Virus record (IMG/VR): IMGVR_UViG_3300042882_001602
Span: 1 to 30,259 of that record
DNA length: 30,259 nt
Direction: 5' to 3' (one strand)
DNA from: a virus
Positions 17,931 to 25,167 of this stretch are shown piece after piece (the first letter of the stretch is position 1; the number at the start of each line of letters is the position of its first letter). Both the position numbers and the translations under genes were made by a program. The notes under the pieces are model-generated. The model made no database searches. It was not told where the DNA came from and saw only the letters and a list, made by a program, of their open reading frames with translations.

Positions 17931-17996
17931 GTTATTGTGTAATTTTGTAAAAACACACAATCAAAGTATAGGGATATTAACCCCAAAATAAATTGA

Positions 17997-19835
17997 TTAA
18001 GAGAAGGTAATAGATTGGAAGTTCTTAACTGAAACTCTAATATCTTTATTCGGAAATCTTATCTGATAAATTTGGTTAGGTTGAGCAAATATTGTATCAT
18101 CAACAGGTCCAACTTGTTTGAGTTCAGGGTCAGAATATTCCATAGAAGTCTCTGCGGATGAATATTGTCCGCCTACCTCATTGAAGACATCGATACTTGC
18201 AACAGTCAATACTCCGTTTGTATTTTGAATTATACTTCTTAGTTCTGAAAGATATACGTTTTGTCCAAGTTCTCTTGTTTGAGGATTAAAATAAGCAGAT
18301 ATTTTGTCGATTACGTTGGTAATAACTTGACCTGAGTTTTGAGCCGAGTCTAAAACTATTGAAACATCAACACTCAAATCAATAACCTCAGCACTGAAAA
18401 TCGAAATATAGTCATTCATCATTCTGTAGTTTGACAAGTAGTTTGCAATATTTTGTTTCAAGGTATTTGAAACAATGTTAGTCAATCTTCCTGATGTATC
18501 GTATGAAAGAATTTGAACTAGTATTTTATTGTCGTTTTCGGTTATCGCCACTTTTGCTGGTGCTCCAAACTGAGCTGGCATCGTTCTGATTATTGACTCA
18601 TAGTCTGAAACTGTGACTGCTCTTTTTTGTGCTGCGAAGTTAAATGAAACATAGTTTCTTACTTCGTCAATCGTTGGCATGTTTGCACCACCAATTGCTG
18701 CTGTAACGTTATTACATCTCAACGAATTAACCACTGCGGTGTTTGTATTGTCTGATGGGCCATTTACAAAAAATGATACAGTCCCAACTTGATTAATTAC
18801 ATTTGTTCCCATGTTTGTGTTAAGTCCACCCCCAACTCTATATTGAATAAACAAAGTAGAGTTAGGTCTAAGTGCTGAACCTAAAGAAAGATTGTTGGTA
18901 TACTTTTGTAAATCCAATGTTGCACCTAAAGTTGTAAATTGGTCTAAGGCATCTTGCGCTGTATTTGTACCTCCACCGAACGTTAACTTCTTGAAACCCT
19001 CTGAAGTAAACTCTGATATAAATCTATTTTGAGTTTGAATGTATCTACCAACTTTTATACCGGGTTGGTCAGAAACTTTTGTTGGGTCTTCTACAAATAT
19101 TCTATCTTCCGCTAATGCATCAACTTCATACCATCTATCTTGTAAACCTAAAAATTCTGCAGTGCTCGGTAAGTTAGTAAACTGAGTTCCATTTTTCAAT
19201 AACACACTTGTGATACCTAAAACATTTTTTTCAGGTAAAAACAATTCAAAGAATGGTCTAACATCATTTGGTGTGATTACTCTTTTGAACACTTTTGTTA
19301 TTCCGTTTACTACAACTTCTCTTTTTGTTATTGTGTAATTGATTAAAACTCCATTAGCATTGAAATTTGGTATTTTCAATCTATTAGGGAAACCTTGAGA
19401 ATTATATGGGGAAGCGAAATCAATATCTTCCACGTTTTCAAAAACTATACCCGCACCGATTACTTGTGAACCTCTTAGTAAGGTTCCAAGATATCTTTCA
19501 TCTTCTTTATCTCCGAAGGCTGGAACGGTGATTGAAAAATCAACAAGAGCCACAGATGGTCTCATTCCAGGTATTTTCAAACCATAAGTTCTAGCTATAT
19601 TGTAGATTGAAGACTTTTGTTGAGCATATTGTAATACTGTCTCTTGTAAACTTCTATCAATATGAAAATTAAGATTGTCAGCTACAGCAGCGTTTAAATC
19701 AAGAAATACTGAAAATACTGAGGCGTCATTAAAATCTTGAATAAGTTCGGGATAATAAGTTCTTACATAATTTTGTAACTCAACTCTAATTGCCGCGAAG
19801 TCTCTTGTAGCGTATGATATATTTCTATCTGCCAT
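17997..19835 (-). CDS. gp6: Baseplate wedge protein, gp6-like (baseplate J family)
   Basis: The 612-aa product resembles T4 gp6 and phage P2 gpJ-type wedge proteins, which form the ring of the contractile-tail baseplate. The N-terminus (ISYATRDFAAIRVELQNYV, then DLNAAVADNLNFHIDRSLQE and RTYGLKIPGMRPS) has the usual opening of this family. The C-terminal half contains the typical region around AVTVSDYESIIR with long helices and a beta stretch near VYLSELRSIIQNTNGV. The length is close to T4 gp6 (about 660 aa). It starts 5 nt after the gp25-like gene; gp25/gpW and gp6/gpJ homologues are commonly adjacent in contractile tails, which supports both calls. Confidence 0.88.
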   Translation of the reverse strand: MADRNISYATRDFAAIRVELQNYVRTYYPELIQDFNDASVFSVFLDLNAAVADNLNFHIDRSLQETVLQYAQQKSSIYNIARTYGLKIPGMRPSVALVDFSITVPAFGDKEDERYLGTLLRGSQVIGAGIVFENVEDIDFASPYNSQGFPNRLKIPNFNANGVLINYTITKREVVVNGITKVFKRVITPNDVRPFFELFLPEKNVLGITSVLLKNGTQFTNLPSTAEFLGLQDRWYEVDALAEDRIFVEDPTKVSDQPGIKVGRYIQTQNRFISEFTSEGFKKLTFGGGTNTAQDALDQFTTLGATLDLQKYTNNLSLGSALRPNSTLFIQYRVGGGLNTNMGTNVINQVGTVSFFVNGPSDNTNTAVVNSLRCNNVTAAIGGANMPTIDEVRNYVSFNFAAQKRAVTVSDYESIIRTMPAQFGAPAKVAITENDNKILVQILSYDTSGRLTNIVSNTLKQNIANYLSNYRMMNDYISIFSAEVIDLSVDVSIVLDSAQNSGQVITNVIDKISAYFNPQTRELGQNVYLSELRSIIQNTNGVLTVASIDVFNEVGGQYSSAETSMEYSDPELKQVGPVDDTIFAQPNQIYQIRFPNKDIRVSVKNFQSITFS

Positions 19836-19840
19836 TTCTT

Positions 19841-20320
19841 TTAAATATTGATTATTACAAAATCACTCTGTGCAAAGGTTTGTGCATTGACTGAATAATC
19901 TATTTTTATTTTTGCCGTATATTCTCCTGTACCTTTCCCAGGTACTCTATAAATGTCCGTAAGTCTTGGGTCACTTGAAATGGGTTGTTCATTAATACTA
20001 TTAACCTCAACAGATTGGTCTGCGGGTTCAATAGTTATTTGATTTACAAGGAGATTTGGCATAAATTGATTTATTGAATCACGTATGTCTGACTCAATTG
20101 CTTGGAAGGTCAACCCGTCATTAGGTTCAAATATGAACTCATAAAGTCTTGTTCCAAATTCAGGTAAATAATATCTTGAACCCTTTCTAGTTAGAAGTAG
20201 AAAAATCAAATCTGCCCTGATTTGTTGTGATTCAAATTCTGTCAGTCTAAGATAATCACCTCTAAGTGAATCCTCAAAAGGAAATTTCAAACCATAAGTA
20301 ACACCTTCTGCCATAAACAT
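19841..20320 (-). CDS. gp25: Baseplate wedge subunit, gp25-like (GPW/gp25 family)
   Basis: The 159-aa product has the gp25/gpW signature: an N-terminal FPFEDSLRGDYLRLTE segment, then LLLTRKGSRYYLPEFGTRLY and EFIFEPND at 41-68, followed by a helix around QAIESDIRDSINQFMP. gp25 is the small conserved wedge protein that holds the sheath initiator and wedge core in contractile tails. The annotated start is ATG at 20320 (MFMAEG); a second ATG at 20314 (MAEGVTYG) is equally plausible, and neither has a clear Shine-Dalgarno. The C-terminal ~40 residues extend past the conserved core. It is followed after 5 nt by the gp6-like gene. Confidence 0.88.
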   Translation of the reverse strand: MFMAEGVTYGLKFPFEDSLRGDYLRLTEFESQQIRADLIFLLLTRKGSRYYLPEFGTRLYEFIFEPNDGLTFQAIESDIRDSINQFMPNLLVNQITIEPADQSVEVNSINEQPISSDPRLTDIYRVPGKGTGEYTAKIKIDYSVNAQTFAQSDFVIINI

Positions 20321-20327
20321 AAATATA

Positions 20328-20528
20328 CTACGGTGTTTTTTTAATTAAAGTTGTATTCCCTTTAATTGCTTTCCGTTCAAATGGACAATGTCTACATCCT
20401 GAACCGCAACAGTATCCCCTACTCAAATGATAAGATTCGGTCATAACTTTTCGTCCATTCTCCATGTAAAAATCAGAAGGGAGAAGTTTTGACTTCTCCC
20501 TTTGACTATCGTTTTTACTTTCTTTCAT
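20328..20528 (-). CDS. DUF5522-type small cysteine-rich protein
   Basis: The 66-aa protein carries LLPSDFYMENGRKVMTESYH followed by LSRGYCCGSGCRHCPF, the pattern I associate with DUF5522, a small family of unknown function found mainly in cellular bacteria including Bacteroidota. Four Cys and one His in the CCGSGCRHC motif suggest metal binding. Its ATG overlaps the reductase stop by one base (TAATG), so co-translation with the reductase is likely. A strong terminator-like hairpin lies within its first third (20477-20502). A shorter start at Met22 (20465) would avoid the hairpin but would lose the conserved LLPSDFY part. It was probably acquired from a host; any link to cobalamin or nucleotide metabolism is only suggested by position. 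Confidence 0.75.
   Translation of the reverse strand: MKESKNDSQREKSKLLPSDFYMENGRKVMTESYHLSRGYCCGSGCRHCPFERKAIKGNTTLIKKTP
20477..20502 (-). terminator. Terminator-like hairpin inside the DUF5522-type gene
   Basis: An 11-bp perfect stem pairs 20477-20487 with 20492-20502 around a 4-nt loop. On the minus strand the downstream arm ends CTTCTCCCTT and is followed by CTGATTTTTACATGG, giving a short T run. It lies 26-51 nt beyond the reductase stop, as expected for a terminator of that gene, yet it is within the coding sequence of the next gene. It may act as an attenuator or an RNA 3'-end stabiliser. Confidence 0.6.
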
Positions 20529-22390
20529 TAAACAAATTTTACTTCACAAGCGCCACCAGCACATGCCGCTTCACCACTCAAATCTGTATTGTCGTCAATT
20601 TCAACGATTTTGGATAAATCAACGTCCTTAAGTGTTGCCATTAATTCGTCATACTTTTCTTTGGTACAATCTTCGAACGGTGCTTGAATATAAGTTCCAC
20701 CATCATAAGGTAGTACAGAAAGACCATTATAATACTCTTTGTTTTCCCACATCCACTCACCTACTGCAGGCCATTCGTGTTCACGAATTGAAACTGTTGC
20801 AGATACGTTGTGAGCGTTTGAGCCACTTCTATGACCAGGTTTAATCCATTCTTGTTGTACCTTTTTAACTCTCTCTAAAAGTTGAATTGGTGATTCGTTT
20901 CTTAGAATTGAACCCTCTGGTGATTTTTGTGGAATACCAATAACCGCAGTGTCGTGTGGTCTGAAGTATTCGTCTTCTACTAATTCAGGATGATTACTCT
21001 TAAGATGACTGTAAATTGCTTCGTTCTTACCAACTCTCACTCTTCTGATATAGTAATCGTTGTGCCAAGCGTGAATACCTGATGAAGTTCCAAGGGTAAG
21101 AGATGTTGTTCCCGCTGGTTTAACTGTTGTTGTTCTAGCTGCAGGATTTATTCCAATTATTTCAGCAACTCTTTTGTTTTCTTCTTTTACTACTTTAGCA
21201 GCTGATTTCATGTTCAATCCTAAGACCGCACCTGAACCAATACCTGTCATTGAAATTCCAATCAATGCGTCTTTTTCAGTTGTTCTTTGCCAAATTGGTC
21301 TGAGGTAGTGAAAATCAGTATAACCTGCTTGAAGTGTCCCGATGAATGTTGCAGCTTTAACTCTATCCTCATAGTCTTCTTGTGATACAACATTGGATAC
21401 ATTCACCTCCGTAAGATTACAGAATTGGAATGGACGAAGTGCAATTTCACAACATGGGTTAGTTCCCCAATCTTTATCGTTACTCAAATAAATTCCTGGT
21501 TCACCAGCACCACTCGCTTCAATTCTTTTCCAAAGGTCCATAAAGTAATCCTTTGTAATCTTGTGTCTCATAAGAACGGCCGAGTTATTAGCCCTACCCC
21601 TTTGTGGGTTGTGTTCCCACCATTGACCACTTTTACAACCAATCATTTCTTCATCTGTTGCTGAGAACAAAGAAATCAAAGCCGCTCTTCTGATACCACC
21701 CGCAAGAACCGCATCCGCAATATGGCAAACCATATCATGAACTTCAATTGGTCTGAGTTTGTCACCGTCTTGTTTTGCATCTAAAATACCTTCTAATTTG
21801 ATAAGACACTCTTTGAGAGGTTGAGGACCGGGTGCTTTACCACCTGAGGTAACAAGTCTCGCACCTTTTGGTCTGATATCACTGAAATCGAATTCGATGT
21901 GTGAACCACCAAAGAAGTAAGTTTTAACCAAAACTTTAATTGCATCTGCCCATCCCTCGATAGAATCCGCAACCAACCATCTTCTACCTCTTTCTTTACT
22001 TGGTTTTCTAATTTCGGGTAATGCGTCTACGTGATGTTTTTGAACAGAATATCCCACACCTGTTCCACCTAACAATAGAAACATAATTTCAGAAAAAACT
22101 CTCCAATCATCAACAGGTGCATATGCACAGTTATAAATTCTGTTTGGTGAAATTTCAATTGGTTTTCCTGCAAACTGCATTGACCTCATTGATGGAAGAA
22201 CTTGTTTCTTGTAAACATACATGTAATTCTCTCTGATTTCATTTTCTAATTGTGGAAACTTTTTGATATGCATCTCCATGTTTCTTGTGACAAGCTCTTG
22301 CCACGTCTCTCTTCTCTTCAACTCAGGGATATACTTTGCATACTTCATATACACTGTAATCTCTGATAAAATTCTGTTCGAAATGTCCAT
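20528..22390 (-). CDS. nrdJ: Adenosylcobalamin-dependent ribonucleotide reductase (class II)
   Basis: The 620-aa enzyme reduces ribonucleotides to deoxyribonucleotides using a thiyl radical generated by adenosylcobalamin. Key residues are visible: C88 in RIYNCAYAP, the active-site N311-P-C313-C-E315 (NPCCEIALRPFQFCN), C324 eleven residues after C313, and the C-terminal redox pair C610/C615 (CAGGAC). These match C119, C408, C419 and C731/C736 of the Lactobacillus leichmannii triphosphate reductase. GGTGVGYSVQ at 108-117 is also typical. It is shorter than the ~739-aa Lactobacillus enzyme but keeps all catalytic residues. No small radical subunit or thioredoxin gene is visible nearby, as expected for class II. 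It would supply dNTPs for phage replication and relies on host cobalamin. An ATATTTAATAA motif lies in the 134-nt region upstream. Confidence 0.93.
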   Translation of the reverse strand: MDISNRILSEITVYMKYAKYIPELKRRETWQELVTRNMEMHIKKFPQLENEIRENYMYVYKKQVLPSMRSMQFAGKPIEISPNRIYNCAYAPVDDWRVFSEIMFLLLGGTGVGYSVQKHHVDALPEIRKPSKERGRRWLVADSIEGWADAIKVLVKTYFFGGSHIEFDFSDIRPKGARLVTSGGKAPGPQPLKECLIKLEGILDAKQDGDKLRPIEVHDMVCHIADAVLAGGIRRAALISLFSATDEEMIGCKSGQWWEHNPQRGRANNSAVLMRHKITKDYFMDLWKRIEASGAGEPGIYLSNDKDWGTNPCCEIALRPFQFCNLTEVNVSNVVSQEDYEDRVKAATFIGTLQAGYTDFHYLRPIWQRTTEKDALIGISMTGIGSGAVLGLNMKSAAKVVKEENKRVAEIIGINPAARTTTVKPAGTTSLTLGTSSGIHAWHNDYYIRRVRVGKNEAIYSHLKSNHPELVEDEYFRPHDTAVIGIPQKSPEGSILRNESPIQLLERVKKVQQEWIKPGHRSGSNAHNVSATVSIREHEWPAVGEWMWENKEYYNGLSVLPYDGGTYIQAPFEDCTKEKYDELMATLKDVDLSKIVEIDDNTDLSGEAACAGGACEVKFV

Positions 22391-22524
22391 TTTTGTAATT
22401 TTTTTGTAGAATATTTTTATTAAAAAAATCGGTGATTTTCTTATTAAATATCGGGTCGTGTACTAATCGACCACAAATTTAATTAAAAAAAAATAAGTTT
22501 TTTTTGAAAAAAGTAGATATTTAA
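22391..22524 (-). promoter_or_regulatory. Intergenic region upstream of the reductase
   Basis: This is the longest non-coding stretch in the window and is extremely A/T-rich. On the minus strand it contains ATATTTAATAA (22451-22441), shared with the regions before the helicase and gp32-like genes, and a short inverted repeat GGTCG (22454-22458) / CGACC (22468-22472) with a 9-nt loop immediately upstream of it. No T-rich tail follows the repeat in the coding direction, so it fits an operator better than a terminator. It probably holds the promoter for the reductase and DUF5522-type genes. No Shine-Dalgarno is evident before the ATG. Confidence 0.4.
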
Positions 22525-23907
22525 TTACACGTTGTTTTGAGTATTTTCACGAGCCTTTCTTTTTTCAAGTAGCTCTCTAACTCTATCTCTTTTTTTCTCT
22601 TCTTGTTGTTCTTCAAATCCAAGGAATGTTACTGAGGATTCTGTATCTATCTCAAGGAGTTCATTATTGAATTTACAATTTTCAAATACAACTCCGTCTT
22701 TACCCAAACGGGATTTTGTGATGGCTATAGTTGCTAAGTTCAACTCTTTTTGTTGAAGTGTTTTTGCTACTGTAATGATTACGTGTCCGACTTGCGCTTT
22801 CTTAATTGAACCGCCCATTTGGTCAGTAGTTACAACTTCAGAGGAAATTGAACTTCTGTTACCTTGAGTTGCAGTCCAACCGACAAGATTTAATTCATGA
22901 CACATGGCTTCAAATGCTCTCATTACAGAACCCTCAGCTTTCCACTCGTCTTTTGCAGATTGTTCAGGTAGAACACAATCAATGTAGTCCAACAAAATCA
23001 AATCGATTTTAGTTCCGTCAGCTATCATCTTTCTAACTTGATTTTTGATTTGGTTCATTGTCACCGAATCAGAGGCAAGTTTCTTCAAGACAAGTTTGTT
23101 TTTCATCGTCTCTTGTATCTCGACAATTTTGGACATTACCTCTTCTTTATGATTAGCTAACTCGTCGGGTGCAATACCAGTCCAAATCGTGAAGTGTTTT
23201 CTTTGAACTATTTTCGGATTGTCCTCAAAGAAAATTTGAAGAACATTATATCCCATATTGAAAGCGGTGTTGGCAATCTTGGTTAAAATTGTGGTCTTAC
23301 CAACACCTGTGGGTGCAAGTATGACCCCAATTTCACCTTTGGCTAATCCACCCTTTAATAGTTTGTCAATACCAGCAACTCCCATAGGAATTGGGTGTCT
23401 ATAGTCTTCTTCCAATACTGTTTCCAAACCCGTAAAGATATCAGAGACATTTTTCTCAACTTCTCCCACCTGTAAAGCTTCACGGACTAAACCTTCCACT
23501 TTATCGTAAGACTCAAAGTCACCCTCTGTGATAATTTTTTGGGCTTTGTCCATAGCCTTCTGAAGCTCTTGTTGTTTACAAAACTTGAGTGCTTTTTCTT
23601 GGACAAACTGTGAACCTTCGAATGGTGCGTCTTTGACTTGTTTGAGTGTGTCGAGAACTATCTTTGCAACAAATTCTTGTGTAACTTCGGCTCTGATAAG
23701 TTGTTCCAAAGTTTCAAAATTCGGAGTAGCCTCAAACTTTTTATAATACTCTTTGATTAATTGAATAATAATTTTGAAATACTTGTTATCGAAGTAAGAA
23801 CTCTCAATAACATCCATAATGGATGAAGCGAAGTCTTTATCTTCTATAATTTGGTTCAGTAATTGTATCTGAAATGTGTTGCCTAAGTAGTCAAAATTCT
23901 TATTCAT
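22525..23907 (-). CDS. gp41: Replicative DNA helicase, gp41/DnaB-like
   Basis: The 460-aa product is a RecA-fold hexameric helicase that would unwind DNA at the phage fork. Residues 10-75 resemble a DnaB-type N-terminal helical domain. Walker A is APTGVGKTT (198-206), Walker B is LILLDYID (303-310), and ATQGNR (346-351) is the sensor-like segment; a basic region with ITKSRLGKDG follows near 375-385. T4 gp41 is of similar size (about 475 aa). The charged C-terminus (EEQQEEKKRDRVRELLEKRK) may bind a helicase loader or primase. The ATG has a GGAG Shine-Dalgarno, unusual here, and an ATATTTAATAA motif 24 nt upstream. No loader (gp59) or primase (gp61) gene is seen in the window. Confidence 0.92.
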   Translation of the reverse strand: MNKNFDYLGNTFQIQLLNQIIEDKDFASSIMDVIESSYFDNKYFKIIIQLIKEYYKKFEATPNFETLEQLIRAEVTQEFVAKIVLDTLKQVKDAPFEGSQFVQEKALKFCKQQELQKAMDKAQKIITEGDFESYDKVEGLVREALQVGEVEKNVSDIFTGLETVLEEDYRHPIPMGVAGIDKLLKGGLAKGEIGVILAPTGVGKTTILTKIANTAFNMGYNVLQIFFEDNPKIVQRKHFTIWTGIAPDELANHKEEVMSKIVEIQETMKNKLVLKKLASDSVTMNQIKNQVRKMIADGTKIDLILLDYIDCVLPEQSAKDEWKAEGSVMRAFEAMCHELNLVGWTATQGNRSSISSEVVTTDQMGGSIKKAQVGHVIITVAKTLQQKELNLATIAITKSRLGKDGVVFENCKFNNELLEIDTESSVTFLGFEEQQEEKKRDRVRELLEKRKARENTQNNV

Positions 23908-23931
23908 AACTCCGAAATATATCCCCTCTAT

Positions 23932-23942
23932 TTATTAAATAT
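23932..23942 (-). promoter_or_regulatory. ATATTTAATAA motif before the helicase
   Basis: The minus strand reads ATATTTAATAA, overlapping the last base of the upstream stop and 24 nt from the helicase ATG. The identical 11-mer lies upstream of the reductase (22451-22441) and the gp32-like gene (28315-28305). Confidence 0.35.
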
Positions 23943-24403
23943 TAGTCCCTCAAATCAAATTCGCAGTATTGATAATTTAATTCTTCAGATGAAAAAATGT
24001 CAGTCAAACTTTTCAAAACATCTTTCAAATATGGTCTTACGTCCACCGTATAACGAACTTTCGGAGGAAAAATTTTACCATCAAAAATTCTATGACAAAT
24101 TGTCTGGTCTCCCACTTTAACATAAATGTTGAATACTTCAGGTCCATCAGTGAAAGAAGTTTCCATGATTTTTGAGTCATGTTTGATTGCTTCCATGTTG
24201 TCCATCATATAAACAACCGTTTTCATTTTGAGGTAGTAGTGAAGCTCATCTTTAAGGTCTTTGATAAACTCATAAAACTCAATTGAGCTTTTCGCATCAG
24301 GATTGTAACCTTTAACATTGAAGTATCTTTGTACTACAATGTTTTCGTTGAGAGTCAAAAGAAACTCCATCTTGGTGATTTCTTGTTCTTTCATGTTTTT
24401 CAT
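23942..24403 (-). CDS. Hypothetical protein (153 aa) in the replication cluster
   Basis: An unrecognised 153-aa protein with the segment EFLLTLNENIVVQRYFNVKG near the N-terminus, then a helical, charged middle (FYEFIKDLKDELHYYLKMKT) and a C-terminus around VRYTVDVRPYLKDVLKSLTD. No catalytic motif or membrane segment is visible. Two closely spaced ATGs (24403 and 24394) could both start it. It sits between the oxygenase (23 nt upstream) and the helicase (34 nt downstream), so an accessory replication role is possible but not shown by its sequence. Confidence 0.7.
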   Translation of the reverse strand: MKNMKEQEITKMEFLLTLNENIVVQRYFNVKGYNPDAKSSIEFYEFIKDLKDELHYYLKMKTVVYMMDNMEAIKHDSKIMETSFTDGPEVFNIYVKVGDQTICHRIFDGKIFPPKVRYTVDVRPYLKDVLKSLTDIFSSEELNYQYCEFDLRD

Positions 24404-24426
24404 TTGTTTTTAGTGTTTCGTTTTTC

Positions 24427-25167
24427 TTAAAATTTAAATAAATTGTCTGTTTCTTTTATTCCCAATTCTTCATCTCTGTAGAAGATAACTGTGTGTTTGT
24501 CTTTCACTTCTTCATCGGTGAAATAATAAAGTGCCAACGAATATCTTGACACGTCATCAGGAGTGTTTAATGGTATTGGATGTCCGTGAGGTGCATCTTC
24601 AATAGAAAAGATAACCGCTCTGTTGAATATAGGTTCGACCTCAATTTCTTTCTTCCAAGGGTTCCCACCCCATAACTCCAAGTTACCACCCCATTCTTTC
24701 TCCCAATTTTCATTTAAATAAAGTAGTACGTTTAAGTTACGTTTCCATTTTTGACCAGGGTGTTGGTTATAATCAATGTGGATGGATAACTTACCCCCTT
24801 TATTTATTTTATGTATTCCCCCTCCCAACATTATAGGGTCTCTATATAATTTTTCAAACCCTGTTAGATTTTCTAAAAATTTAATAAATGGTTTAGAGTT
24901 CATATAATCTGTAACCATATTAGTAATTGGAAGATTCTGTTTAAATTCTTCCATATCCGTAATCCCTGACGGATAATATAGTTTGTTTTTTTGAAATTCT
25001 TCAACCCATTCCTCTTCGTTAGAAAACCATTTTTTGTGTTTTTTAATTTCTTCTAAACAACTTTTTAGTAAAAACTCGGGTAGAAAATTATCAATCACAA
25101 TATACGGAAAAGGTTTTGCATTTCTATATTGGACTTTTAGTTTGTCTGATAAAGTGTAGTCTATCAT
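24427..25167 (-). CDS. 2-oxoglutarate/Fe(II)-dependent oxygenase, prolyl-hydroxylase-like
   Basis: The 246-aa product has the double-stranded beta-helix signature of 2OG/Fe(II) oxygenases: H130-x-D132 (SIHIDYNQHPG), LNVLLYLNENW and WGGNLELW, a distal His in PHGHPIPL (194 or 196), and R208 in SRYSLALYYF, which would bind the 2OG carboxylate. These enzymes hydroxylate protein or small-molecule substrates using 2OG and oxygen. The ATG at 25167 overlaps the upstream TGA (ATGA) and is preferred; a longer form from 25224 would need a TTG codon deep inside the upstream gene. Such oxygenases recur as auxiliary genes in T4-like phages, usually with unknown substrate. Co-translation with the exonuclease places it in the replication operon; a nucleic-acid or virion substrate is equally possible. 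Confidence 0.85.
   Translation of the reverse strand: MIDYTLSDKLKVQYRNAKPFPYIVIDNFLPEFLLKSCLEEIKKHKKWFSNEEEWVEEFQKNKLYYPSGITDMEEFKQNLPITNMVTDYMNSKPFIKFLENLTGFEKLYRDPIMLGGGIHKINKGGKLSIHIDYNQHPGQKWKRNLNVLLYLNENWEKEWGGNLELWGGNPWKKEIEVEPIFNRAVIFSIEDAPHGHPIPLNTPDDVSRYSLALYYFTDEEVKDKHTVIFYRDEELGIKETDNLFKF

Noticed and set aside
17935-17960. TTGTGT/ACACAA inverted repeat after the gp6-like gene as a firm terminator
   Set aside because: The stem is short and A/T-rich with an imperfect interior and no clean T run, so it is mentioned only as context.
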